DNA from: Streptomyces hundungensis
Lineage (GTDB): Bacteria > Actinomycetota > Actinomycetes > Streptomycetales > Streptomycetaceae
DNA length: 64,000 nt
Direction of reading: 5' to 3'
Assembly (NCBI RefSeq): GCF_003627815.1
Contig: NZ_CP032698.1
Location: 4,588,001-4,652,000 of the forward strand
A program made the position numbers and the translations under genes. The number at the start of each line of letters is the position of its first letter. Position 1 is the stretch's first letter. The notes under the pieces are model-generated. The model had not been told where the DNA came from and made no database searches. It saw nothing but the letters and a program-made list of their open reading frames with translations. Positions 24,863 to 32,486 of this stretch are shown here, in pieces.

Positions 24863-25798
24863 TCAGCGGGACGTCGCCCAGCCCGGCGCCCACGTACCGG
24901 CGGCGTCGTGGCCGCCCGTCGCCGCGGCGAGATGGGCGCGGAGGGTGGCGAGGGCCGGGTGGGGGTTGTCGCGGCGCCAGAGGAGCGAGTGCGGGTAGAC
25001 GGGCGTCGGGTCGGTCACCGGGATGCGGCGCAGACCGTGGCCGGCGGGCCAGATCAGGCGGGTGTGTTCGCCCATGAAGGTGGCGAGGGCCGGGGTGTCG
25101 GCGATGGTGTCGAGGAGCGCGTCGGAGCCGAAGTTGGGGCCCGTCGCCTCGATGGTGAGCCCGAATTCGGCGACGAGGTCGTCGTAGTAGGCGCCCCACT
25201 CGGTTCCGGGGGCGATGCCGGGCATCCAGATCCGGTGCCCGGTGAGCTGCGCGACGGTCACCGACCGGGCGCCCGCCAGTGCGTGGGCGGGCCCGGTGAG
25301 GAGCTGGAGCGGTTCGTCCAGCACCCGTACGGAGGCGATGTCCTCGGGGAGGGGCCGGCCGGGCGCGGCGACGGCGCGGAACGACGCGTCGATCGTGCCG
25401 GAGCGGATGGCGGCGACGGCGCTCTCGATGTCGAACAGCATCAGCACGTCGAGGTCGATCTCGGGGTGCGCGCGGTGGAAGCCGCGCATCAGGTTCGACT
25501 GGGCGCTGCGCGAGGCGAGCACGTCGACGCGCAGGGGCCGGCGGCCGGGTCGCACGGACGCGCTCGCGCGGTCGGCGACGCGCAGCAGCTCGCGTGCGTG
25601 CGGCAGGAACGCCTGGCCGTCGATGGTGAGCTCGGCGCCGCGAGGGGCACGGGTGTACAGCCGCACGCCGAGGCTGCGCTCAAGGGCGGCGATGCGCTTG
25701 GAGACGGCCTGCTGGGTGATCGCCAGGTCGGCGGCGGCCTTCTGGAACCGGCCCGTTTCCGCGACGGCGACGAAGGTGCGTACTGCTTCGAGATCCAT
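24863..25798 (-). CDS. LysR family transcriptional regulator
   Basis: A 311-residue regulator. The winged helix-turn-helix (residues 1-60: MDLEAVRTFVAVAETGRFQKAAADLAITQQAVSKRIAALERSLGVRLYTR) is canonical LysR, followed by a periplasmic-binding-protein-like ligand domain (about 90-290). It is divergently transcribed from the MFS gene starting at 25946, the classical arrangement for LysR control of a transporter. Repeated GGTTGT boxes lie in the shared region. Its 3' end is about 40 bp from the IS; it may have lost the shared terminator arm that the IS displaced. Confidence 0.9.
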   Translation of the reverse strand: MDLEAVRTFVAVAETGRFQKAAADLAITQQAVSKRIAALERSLGVRLYTRAPRGAELTIDGQAFLPHARELLRVADRASASVRPGRRPLRVDVLASRSAQSNLMRGFHRAHPEIDLDVLMLFDIESAVAAIRSGTIDASFRAVAAPGRPLPEDIASVRVLDEPLQLLTGPAHALAGARSVTVAQLTGHRIWMPGIAPGTEWGAYYDDLVAEFGLTIEATGPNFGSDALLDTIADTPALATFMGEHTRLIWPAGHGLRRIPVTDPTPVYPHSLLWRRDNPHPALATLRAHLAAATGGHDAAGTWAPGWATSR

Positions 25799-25816
25799 GC
25801 CGACCCACCCTACGGA

Positions 25817-25868
25817 ACAACCCCTGGTTGTGGGGAAGCGCCGAATTGGTTGTTTGACCCGCGGTTGT
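25817..25868. promoter_or_regulatory. GGTTGT boxes between the LysR and MFS genes
   Basis: ACAACC-CCT-GGTTGT forms a perfect inverted repeat at 25817-25831, and GGTTGT recurs at 25848 and 25863. Candidate LysR binding region controlling both divergent genes. Confidence 0.5.
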
Positions 25869-25945
25869 CCGCCCGCTTAGCTCTCCCCGGTCACCTTCCG
25901 CTTGTCCGGTCGGAACGTGAGGGGATCGAGGGGAGCGTGCTCGGC

Positions 25946-27217
25946 ATGGTGGGCATGGTGGGCAACAGGCCGTTGGGCCGGAGGTTCGGCTGGCTGTGGG
26001 CGTCGTATGCGGTCAGCGCGTACGGGTCCGGCCTGGGATTCGGGGCGTTGCCCCTGGTGGCCGTGCTGGCTCTGCACGCCGGACCCGCGGAGGTGTCGGC
26101 GCTGGCCGCGGTGGGGCCCGCGGTGGGCGCGCTGATCGCGGTGCCGCTCGCGCCGTGGGTGGAGTTCCGGCGCAAGCGCCCGGTCATGATCATGATGGAT
26201 CTGGTCCGGTTCGCGGCCATGGCGACGATCCCGGTCGCCTACGCCCTCGGGTGGCTGGGCTTCGTCCACCTGCTCGTCGTCTCGGCCGTGGTCGCCGCCG
26301 CCAAGATCGCTTTCAACGCGGCGAGCGGCGCCTACCTCAAGGCCATCGTGTCGCCGGACGACCTCCTCGTGGCCAACGCGCGCTTCGAGTCCACGAACTG
26401 GAGCTCCATCGCGGTGGGGCCACCGCTGGGCGGCGCGGCGATCGGCCTGCTCGGACCGGTCGCCACCGTGCTGGCCGACGCGCTCAGCTATCTGCTCTCC
26501 GCGCTGGGCCTCACCGCGATCGGCGGCGGGGCGTCGGCGGTAGGGGGTAAGGGCCCTGCCCCAGTGGGCGGCAAGGGACCTGTCCGGGCGGGGGCGCTGC
26601 TCGATGGCTGGCGACACATCCTGGGCCATCCCGTTCTGCGGTCGCTCTACCTCAACAACCTGCTCGTCTCCGGTCTGATCATGGCCACGGAGCCCCTGCT
26701 GGCCGTGCTGTTGATCCGCCAACTCGGCTTCCCGCCGTGGCAGTACGGCCTCGCCTTCGCGGCCCCCTGCCTCGGCGGACTCGTCGGCTCCCGGCTGGCC
26801 CGCCGCGTCGTGGCCCGCTTCGGCCGGCCCTGGGTCTTCCGCACCGTCGGCACCCTGCGGGCCGTCTGGCTGATCGGGCTGGTCTTCGTGGGGCCCGGCG
26901 TCGTGGGCCTCGTCACCGTCATGGTGGTCGAGCTGGCGATCATCATCAACATGAGCCTGTACACCCCGGTGCTGGCCACGTATCGGCTCGAACAGACCCC
27001 TGAGCATCTCGTTGCCCGCACCCTGACGGCCTGGTCGATCGGGCAGCAGACGTCCATCGCCGTCCTCACCGCCCTCGCCGGCCTGCTGGCCGACGCCACG
27101 GGGCCCCGCGCCGCCCTCGCCGTCGCGGGCCTGCTCATTTTGATCACGCCGCTGTTGCTGCCGCGTCGGGGGCGGGCGGTGTGGACGGAGCGGGAACTTT
27201 TTCGCGGGGCGTCGTGA
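25946..27217 (+). CDS. MFS transporter, 12-TM exporter type
   Basis: A 423-residue membrane protein with about 12 hydrophobic segments. The N-terminus (RRFGWLWASYAVSAYGSGLGFGALPLVAVLAL), the loop EFRRKRPVMIMMDLVRFAAM and the ANARFESTNWSSIAVGPPLGGAAIGLLGP segment match the enterobactin-exporter/macrolide-efflux-like MFS group. A VGGKGP sequence is duplicated in the cytoplasmic loop near residues 197-210. The ATG at 25946 is about 11 nt after GGGGAG; the frame is open upstream without other support. The divergent LysR regulator probably controls it. Substrate unknown. Confidence 0.85.
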   Translation: MVGMVGNRPLGRRFGWLWASYAVSAYGSGLGFGALPLVAVLALHAGPAEVSALAAVGPAVGALIAVPLAPWVEFRRKRPVMIMMDLVRFAAMATIPVAYALGWLGFVHLLVVSAVVAAAKIAFNAASGAYLKAIVSPDDLLVANARFESTNWSSIAVGPPLGGAAIGLLGPVATVLADALSYLLSALGLTAIGGGASAVGGKGPAPVGGKGPVRAGALLDGWRHILGHPVLRSLYLNNLLVSGLIMATEPLLAVLLIRQLGFPPWQYGLAFAAPCLGGLVGSRLARRVVARFGRPWVFRTVGTLRAVWLIGLVFVGPGVVGLVTVMVVELAIIINMSLYTPVLATYRLEQTPEHLVARTLTAWSIGQQTSIAVLTALAGLLADATGPRAALAVAGLLILITPLLLPRRGRAVWTERELFRGAS

Positions 27218-27231
27218 GGGGGTGCGAATCC

Positions 27232-27500
27232 GCGCAGTTCCCCGCGCCCCTGAACCCCCCTGATCCTGCGGACCGTGCCCGCGTCCCGCGCAGTTCCCCG
27301 CGCCCCCAAAAAACCCGCCTTCGCCTGCGAGCCGTGCGTGGCTGGTCGCGCAGTTCCCCGCGCCCCTAGCCACTCGGTGCTGGCCGGCACCTCAGCCTGT
27401 CCGGCGTTTGAGGACGAGCGCCCTTAGGGCGCGAACGGGGTCTGGGGCGGAGCCCCAGGGGCTTCGGCTGCGGACCGTGCCCGCGTCTCGCGCCCCCAAA
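27232..27500 (+). repeat. Modular intergenic repeat array F (three cores plus short tail)
   Basis: Cores at 27232, 27288 and 27348 (period 56-60), then the short tail variant (27376-27460) and a partial linker to 27500. It lies between convergent genes and overlaps the last roughly 105 bp of the minus-strand DUF218 gene. Confidence 0.85.
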
Positions 27501-28093
27501 GCCCCCTCCGCCCTGAGGCCACGCAGTGTCCACAGCCCGTACGCCGCCAGCAACGGCTTGACGGCAATCCACTCCCCAGGGCGGTAGTCACCCGCCCGCA
27601 CCAGCCTCGCTGCAAGATCGGGCCGCTGCCGCCACAAGTACGCACGAGCCTTGAGCGCATGGGCCGGCTGGGAGGCGATCTTGATGCGCTCCACGTCTTC
27701 AAGCAAGGGGATCACGTTCGCGACGTTCTCCCACGTCGTCGCACTTTGGTCTTCGCGGAGCACCGTGCCGCCGAACCCAAGCACCAACTCCGCGTACTCA
27801 GCCATCAGTTGGGCCTCCGTGGCACCGCCGCCGGTCGCACCACCGCTGAAGATCACGCGGGTCCCGTGCACACCGTCGGCAGCGATGGATCGGATTCCGG
27901 CACGGACTCGCCATCGGTTGATCAGGTTCGCCGTCGCCTGGGGATTCCGATACCCCAACACCACCACGGCCGTGGAGGCGCCCCTGGCACCCCTGCTCCT
28001 CCCCACGAGCGTGCGGGACCAGCGCCAGTTCAACCACTCGCCCCAGGCCAGGGCCGCAACCCCAGCCATCGCCAGTCCCGTCCTTCGCCGCAT
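27392..28093 (-). CDS. YdcF/SanA-like DUF218 protein
   Basis: A 233-residue protein. A short hydrophobic N-terminal segment (GLAMAGVAALAWGEWL) precedes a DUF218 domain: TAVVVLGYRNP near residue 41, RVIFSGGATGGGATEAQLMAEYA near 78-100, VLREDQSATTWENVANVIPLLE near 110-131, and IKIASQPAHALKARAYLWRQRP near 137-158. The family (YdcF, SanA, ElyC) is membrane-associated and linked to envelope functions; one member binds S-adenosylmethionine. The last 34 residues, from GARDAGTVRS onward, are encoded by repeat array F and are probably not part of the fold. Confidence 0.75.
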   Translation of the reverse strand: MRRRTGLAMAGVAALAWGEWLNWRWSRTLVGRSRGARGASTAVVVLGYRNPQATANLINRWRVRAGIRSIAADGVHGTRVIFSGGATGGGATEAQLMAEYAELVLGFGGTVLREDQSATTWENVANVIPLLEDVERIKIASQPAHALKARAYLWRQRPDLAARLVRAGDYRPGEWIAVKPLLAAYGLWTLRGLRAEGALGARDAGTVRSRSPWGSAPDPVRALRALVLKRRTG

Positions 28094-28136
28094 GCGCCGA
28101 CTCTAGGACACCAGCCCCCTGCACGGGCCGGACAGC

Positions 28137-28445
28137 TCAACGCGCCGCAGCGCCGCCCCAGTTGAGGAACGCGTCCCAGGCCTGCGCGCCCACCGCGAAC
28201 GAGGGCCCGTCCGCCACCTTGGAGTCCCGCACGTGGACGGCTTCGCAGCAGGGGGCCACTTCTACGCAGTTGCCGCCGCTGTCGCTGCTGTACGTTGACT
28301 TACGCCAGGGGAGGGCGACCTCTATGCATTCGCCGCCGCTGTCGCTGCTGTACGAGGACTTGCGCCAGGCGACCGCGACCTCGATGCATTGGCCGCCCCC
28401 GCTGTCGCTGTAGCTGGACTTGAACCACCGGAGGGTGCTGCTCAT
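28137..28445 (-). CDS. DUF397 protein with a triplicated motif
   Basis: A 102-residue small protein of the DUF397 family, which in Streptomyces accompanies WhiJ-like XRE regulators. The usual single WRKSSYS...C.EVA motif occurs three times in tandem (KSSYSDSGGGQCIEVAVAW, KSSYSSDSGGECIEVALPW, KSTYSSDSGGNCVEVA), followed once by the normal second half VHVRDSKVADGPSFAVGAQAWDAFL. The start ATG overlaps the XRE gene stop in an ATGA junction, so it is coupled. Family members are thought to antagonise or modulate the cognate regulator. Confidence 0.85.
   Translation of the reverse strand: MSSTLRWFKSSYSDSGGGQCIEVAVAWRKSSYSSDSGGECIEVALPWRKSTYSSDSGGNCVEVAPCCEAVHVRDSKVADGPSFAVGAQAWDAFLNWGGAAAR
28261..28440 (-). 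repeat. 60-bp tandem repeat inside the DUF397 gene
   Basis: Three successive 60-bp units (28261-28320, 28321-28380, 28381-28440) encode 20-residue repeats. The first two units are close to identical and the third carries small indels. Confidence 0.9.
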
Positions 28446-29278
28446 CTCTGCTCTCCTGCCAACTCCTCGAAGAGGCCCATCGTTTCCCGTGGACCCAGGG
28501 CCTGTGCCCGGATCTTCGCATAGCGCCGGGCGTACGCACTCACCTTTGCAGGGTCGGAGATCAACAGGCCCTCGCCCTGGACTTCCAGGAAGGCCAGGTG
28601 GTCGTGTTCCGGAGTCTCCACGAGTGTCATTCCTCCACGGTCTCCGGCGTACTCGCCGTTCACGCCGCATGCCAGGGGAAGCACGTCAAGTGTCACGTTG
28701 CGCCTGCGTGAGCAGGCGAGGAGATGTTGGAGCTGTCCGCGCATGATCTCTCGGCTGCCGATGACCCGCCGCAGTACCGCCTCCTCCAGGATCAGCTCGA
28801 TCGAAGCGATGGGCTGTCGGTCGAAGAGGGCTTGCCTTTCCATGCGTGCTTGGACCAGTTCCTCGACCCTCTGCTCGGGAAGAGGCGGAAAGCCGCCGCC
28901 GATGAGGGCGCGTGCGTAATCCTCCGTCTGGAACAGCCCGTTCACGACGAGGATCTCGTACATCTGGATCACCAGCGACTGCTGCTCCACGGGCGCGAAG
29001 TCCTTGAATTGCTCCGGATACTTCTCCAGGCGCACCGACGCGCGCGCGTCCTCGAAGATGCCCATGCCATCACCCAGCACCCGCTCCAGCTGGACCAGCA
29101 TCTCGTCGCTGGCGGGCTGAGCCAGCGTCTCCATAGCGCTGACCGCCGCAGCGGAGAAGCCAATCTCGCTCCCCAATTGCTCCTGCGTCCACCCCTTCCT
29201 TACCCGCAATTTGCGGGCGAGGTTGGCCACCATCTGAGCCGTCGGCCCCGCCGTCACCTTGTTTTCCGCTCGTGCCAT
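28442..29278 (-). CDS. XRE-family (WhiJ-like) regulator with DUF5753
   Basis: A 278-residue regulator. An N-terminal Xre helix-turn-helix spans residues about 18-72 (ANLARKLRVRKGWTQEQLGSEIGFSAAAVSAMET), followed by the DUF5753 domain (about 95-270) with FKDFAPVEQQSLVIQMYEILVVNGLFQTEDYARALI and the conserved VLPLACG...GGMTLVETP section. This is the WhiJ-like class, whose genes come in many copies per Streptomyces genome paired with DUF397 proteins and affect development. The ATG at 29278 has GGAG 10 nt upstream; a TTG at 29299 is possible. Confidence 0.9.
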   Translation of the reverse strand: MARAENKVTAGPTAQMVANLARKLRVRKGWTQEQLGSEIGFSAAAVSAMETLAQPASDEMLVQLERVLGDGMGIFEDARASVRLEKYPEQFKDFAPVEQQSLVIQMYEILVVNGLFQTEDYARALIGGGFPPLPEQRVEELVQARMERQALFDRQPIASIELILEEAVLRRVIGSREIMRGQLQHLLACSRRRNVTLDVLPLACGVNGEYAGDRGGMTLVETPEHDHLAFLEVQGEGLLISDPAKVSAYARRYAKIRAQALGPRETMGLFEELAGEQR

Positions 29279-29294
29279 TTCAATCACGCTCCGA

Positions 29295-29325
29295 CTCAAC
29301 CGATCTCAACCGGTCACAACTCAAC
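29295..29325. promoter_or_regulatory. Three CTCAAC boxes upstream of the XRE gene
   Basis: CTCAAC at 29295, 29305 and 29320 (GTTGAG on the coding strand), spaced 10 and 15 bp, i.e. about one turn apart. They lie just upstream of the XRE start and could be its autoregulatory operator. Confidence 0.45.
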
Positions 29326-29430
29326 CCCGCCGAATTCGACCCCGCTCCAAGGGCGTTGGGGCTGGTCAACGGCTGCCCGACGGTCCCTTCGAGGCCATGG
29401 AAAACGCTAGCCGGACGGGCCGAGACTGTC

Positions 29431-29838
29431 CCCGTGGATACGCAAATCGGCGAGGTAAACCTGGACTGGATTCCGCTTTCCGGCATCCGGTTGGGAAAAG
29501 CGGGCGTGCAATTCGACGCGGTACGGATCGACGGGGACGCGGGGCGGTGCGTGGCGGATTTGATGGAGGAGCTGACCGGGGGCGACCCGGGGCCGATCGT
29601 CGCGGACGCGCTGGGGCGTAGGCCGGTGTACTTCCTGGTGCCGCCGCGCAGCACCTCGCACCGGCCGTGGCCCCGCGTGGCGAGGCCGTTCAACTCGGGC
29701 GGGGGGCGGGTGAGTTACGTACCCGTACCGGCGCTGAGCGGACGCACATGGCCGCTGTCGTGGCGGTTCCCGCCCTCGGAGGCGGACCGGTTCGTGCACA
29801 CACCGCTGCTGAACTCGGTGGCGTGGCAGCTTCGTTGA
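29431..29838 (+). CDS. Hypothetical protein next to the WhiJ-like pair
   Basis: About 135 residues; not recognised. It is divergent from the XRE gene. The sequence starts VDTQIGEVNLDWIPLSGIRLGKAGVQFDAVRIDGD and contains GRRPVYFLVPPRSTSHRPWPRV and RTWPLSWRFPPSEADRFVHTPLL, with no signal peptide or membrane segment. The frame shows coding-like third-position GC from about 29431; the GTG there is the chosen start, although the frame is open back to 29272. It may belong with the XRE/DUF397 unit, since such clusters often carry a third variable gene. Confidence 0.5.
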   Translation, partial: PVDTQIGEVNLDWIPLSGIRLGKAGVQFDAVRIDGDAGRCVADLMEELTGGDPGPIVADALGRRPVYFLVPPRSTSHRPWPRVARPFNSGGGRVSYVPVPALSGRTWPLSWRFPPSEADRFVHTPLLNSVAWQLR

Positions 29839-29899
29839 GGGTGGATTGGCCCAAGGATCCGGTGCGGAAATGGCCTGGTGGGGAGGACGCTCATGATCA

Positions 29900-29905
29900 T
29901 AAAGT
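29900..29905 (+). promoter_or_regulatory. -10 box TAAAGT, leaderless promoter of the cupin gene
   Basis: TAAAGT, then 6 nt, then ATG 29912. Confidence 0.5.
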
Positions 29906-29911
29906 CGAGCC

Positions 29912-30430
29912 ATGACCACTCAGGAAACACCCTCGCCCGCCGCCGCGCCGTTCCCGCCCGTGCTGACCCGTTGTGCCGACGCCGAGACCTGCGCGGACCC
30001 GAGCAGCGTGATGACGCTGTTCGCCGACTCGGACGGTACGGCCGACGGGTTCACCAGCTATCGCTCGACGTTCGCGAAGGGGGCGGTGGGCGCGCCCGCG
30101 CACTTCCACACCAAGGCGACGGAGCTGTTCTTCGTGATCAGCGGGTCGCTCCAGGTGCTGGTGGGTGAGGAGGTGACCGTCCTGGGGGCGGGCGACTTCC
30201 TGGCCGTGCCGCCGCACACCCCGCACGCGTTCGCCGCCGCGCCGGGCAGCGAGGCGGACGTCCTGTTCGTGTTCACGCCGGGCATGGGCCGCTTCGACTA
30301 TCTGCGGCTGCTGGGCCGGGTCATGCGGGGCGAGGCGGACCCGAGCGAGATCGCGGAGTCGGCCGAACGGTTCGACAACCACTACGTGGACAGCCCCGCG
30401 TGGCGTGCCGCTCTGGAGGCGTCGGCGTGA
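29912..30430 (+). CDS. Cupin-domain protein
   Basis: A 172-residue single-domain cupin. The first cupin motif is GAPAHFHTKATELFFVISGSLQV near residues 62-84 (metal-binding H-x-H...E) and the second is PPHTPHAFAAAPG near 99-111. Such proteins range from dioxygenases and isomerases to sensors, and nothing here decides between them. A C-terminal helical stretch (RLLGRVMRGEADPSEIAESAERFDNHYVDSPAWRAAL) resembles the quercetin-dioxygenase-like cupin group. It overlaps the VOC gene by 4 bp (GTGA), so the two act as an operon. Confidence 0.8.
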   Translation: MTTQETPSPAAAPFPPVLTRCADAETCADPSSVMTLFADSDGTADGFTSYRSTFAKGAVGAPAHFHTKATELFFVISGSLQVLVGEEVTVLGAGDFLAVPPHTPHAFAAAPGSEADVLFVFTPGMGRFDYLRLLGRVMRGEADPSEIAESAERFDNHYVDSPAWRAALEASA

Positions 30431-30825
30431 TCGACGCGAGGGCCCATGTGCGCGTGGCCAGGCCCTCGCGGGACCTGGCCGCCGCCGAACGCTTCTACGT
30501 GGACGGCCTCGGCCTGGACGTGCAGTGGCGCAGCACCGAGCACGTCCCGGGCGAGCACGACCTGCTGATGGTGGGACCGACGGGCGGCTCCTGGCACTTC
30601 GAGCTGACCCGCGACCCCGAACACCCGCTGGAGCCCACCCCCACGGTGGACGACCTGTTCGTGATCTACCTCGGCGCCCCGGTCGACGAGACCCTGGTCG
30701 ACCGCCTGGTCACCTCCGGCGGCACCCGCGTCCGCGCGCACAACCCGTACTGGGACGAGCACGGCGTCACCGTCACCGACCCCGACGGCTACCGCCTGGT
30801 CCTCTGCTCCCGCACCTGGAACTGA
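30427..30825 (+). CDS. VOC (glyoxalase/bleomycin resistance) superfamily protein
   Basis: A 132-residue single VOC domain. It begins IDARAHVRVARPSRDLAAAERFYVDGLGLDVQWR and ends GVTVTDPDGYRLVLCSRTW, both typical of the fold with paired beta-alpha-beta-beta-beta modules. Members include glyoxalases, extradiol dioxygenases and antibiotic-binding proteins. Metal-ligand residues cannot be assigned with confidence. The GTG start overlaps the cupin stop, which implies coupled translation and perhaps a shared small-molecule pathway. Confidence 0.82.
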   Translation: MIDARAHVRVARPSRDLAAAERFYVDGLGLDVQWRSTEHVPGEHDLLMVGPTGGSWHFELTRDPEHPLEPTPTVDDLFVIYLGAPVDETLVDRLVTSGGTRVRAHNPYWDEHGVTVTDPDGYRLVLCSRTWN

Positions 30826-31073
30826 CCGAAATCCAAAAGCCGGCCTCCCGGCCGTGCGTGACATCACTCACAGGGATTTCACAGCCGGTGAGAGCAACTT
30901 TCCGAATTTGACCGGATTCCGCTTTGCCGACCGTTTGAGGAGGAGTCGCCAGGTCCGCTTATCGCCCTTTTCCGGAGCGGGTTGGCGCTTACGATCTGCG
31001 AACTGTCGCATCCGCGTGGAGACCTACCGCCCGCGACATCTCACTTTCTTTCGGACCCAGAAGAGGGCTGCTC

Positions 31074-32354
31074 GTGCAGATCCGCCGCATTCTCGCCACC
31101 GCCGTCGTGGCCGCCGTGACCGCTCCGGCCGCCATGCTCTCCGTTTCTCCGGCATTCGCCGACACCAAGCCGGCCGCCCAGACCCAGAACAAGCCCTCCG
31201 TCGCCGAGTTGGAGCAGGCCGCCAAGGACGCGCAGAAGGCGTACGACGCCGCCGTCGTCGCCGAGAAGGCGCTCGTGCGGTCGCTGGAGGACACCGACGC
31301 GCCGACCTACCCGCTTGAGGCGGCATTCCAGGCCGCGACGAAGACGGCGAAAGAAGCCGCGGCCAAGAAGGCCACCGCCGATGCGGCCGTCACCGACGCC
31401 AAGGCGAAGCTCGACGCCGCCGTGAGCGACGACGACAAGGCCGCCGCGCAGAAGGCCCTCACCGAGGCCGAGGGTGTCGCCAAGACCGCCGCCGACGCGA
31501 AGGCCGCCGCCGACGCCAAGCAGGCCGAGGCGAGCAAGGCCGTGTCCGACGTCAGGGTCGAGATCTCGAAGAAGATCTACAAGGCGCAGCTCGCCATCAA
31601 GGAGACGCTCGCCAAGAAGACGGCCGCCGACAAGGCGCTCGCCGACGCCAAGAAGGCGGAGGGAAGCGGGTCCTGCGTGTCCCAGGACGCGCTGAGCGCC
31701 GTGGCGGTCGGACTGCCGTCCAAGATCGCCGCCGGCTCCACGGTCGACTTCACGCTCCGTCTGGGCAACACCACGGGCCGGACCCTCGACAACGTCTTCC
31801 CGATCGCCTACCCGCACGGGACCGACAAGAGCGGCATGAAGGACATCGACAAGCTGCTGCACCTGAAGTGGTCCAACGGCTCGGGCTGGCAGGACCTCGA
31901 CGGCCGGCACCACGCGGGCGTCGTCAAGGCGCTGCGGACGGGTGCGCACGCCGACGTCAAGCTGCGCCTGACCGTCGACGCCTCCGCTCCCGCCGAGGGC
32001 ACGGGTGTGGTGTTCGTCAACGCCGACTACACGAACAACGACGGGTCGTGCGGCGGGGTCCCGGACTCCACCATGTACGAGTTCCGGCTCACCCCGGTCG
32101 GCAGCAAGCCCTCCGCCGAGCCGGCCAAGCCGGCCTCCAAGCCGTCGCCGCAGGGCAGCAAGTCCCCGGTTCCCGTCGCTTCCGGCGGCGCCACCGGCGG
32201 CGCCTCGGGCACGGGCGGCGCCAACGGCTCGCTCGCCCACACCGGTTCCTCGTCCGCGCTGCCGCAGTTCGCCCTCGCGGGCGGCGCCGCGGTCGTCATC
32301 GGTGCCGGCGCCGTGTACTTCGTACGTCGCCGCAAGGCCGCCGACAACGCCTGA
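31074..32354 (+). CDS. Sortase-anchored (LAXTG) coiled-coil surface protein
   Basis: A 426-residue exported protein. The signal peptide is MQIRRILATAVVAAVTAPAAMLSVSPAFA, cut before DTKPA. Residues about 38-190 are Ala/Lys/Asp/Glu-rich with heptad-like spacing and should form a long alpha-helical coiled coil. Residues 195-345 look like a beta-rich domain with Cys196 and Cys319. A Pro/Ser/Gly spacer leads to LAHTG near residue 387, a hydrophobic segment and VRRRK. LAXTG is the motif preferred by class E sortases of Streptomyces, so the protein is probably linked to the cell wall. GTG start with AGAGGG upstream. Binding partner unknown. Confidence 0.82.
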   Translation: MQIRRILATAVVAAVTAPAAMLSVSPAFADTKPAAQTQNKPSVAELEQAAKDAQKAYDAAVVAEKALVRSLEDTDAPTYPLEAAFQAATKTAKEAAAKKATADAAVTDAKAKLDAAVSDDDKAAAQKALTEAEGVAKTAADAKAAADAKQAEASKAVSDVRVEISKKIYKAQLAIKETLAKKTAADKALADAKKAEGSGSCVSQDALSAVAVGLPSKIAAGSTVDFTLRLGNTTGRTLDNVFPIAYPHGTDKSGMKDIDKLLHLKWSNGSGWQDLDGRHHAGVVKALRTGAHADVKLRLTVDASAPAEGTGVVFVNADYTNNDGSCGGVPDSTMYEFRLTPVGSKPSAEPAKPASKPSPQGSKSPVPVASGGATGGASGTGGANGSLAHTGSSSALPQFALAGGAAVVIGAGAVYFVRRRKAADNA

Positions 32355-32368
32355 CGTTCAGGCGTCGG

Positions 32369-32415
32369 CACCCCGGGCCTGTCCTGTCGCGTTCGTCGCG
32401 GGGCAGGCCCGGGTG
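32369..32415. terminator. Bidirectional terminator hairpin
   Basis: CCCGGGCCTG and CAGGCCCGGG form the stem, extended by CAC/GTG with a one-base bulge. It lies between the convergent LAXTG and serine hydrolase genes. Confidence 0.6.
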
Positions 32416-32486
32416 CGTTCGTCCCCGCCCCCGCCCGGGTCCGTTCGCCCCCGCCCCGCGGGCCCCGCGGCTCTCCGGAAGCAGCG

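Noticed and set aside
24818..25945. Long N-terminal extension of the MFS gene
   Set aside because: The open frame overlaps the LysR gene in antisense and contains no membrane or transporter features before 25946.
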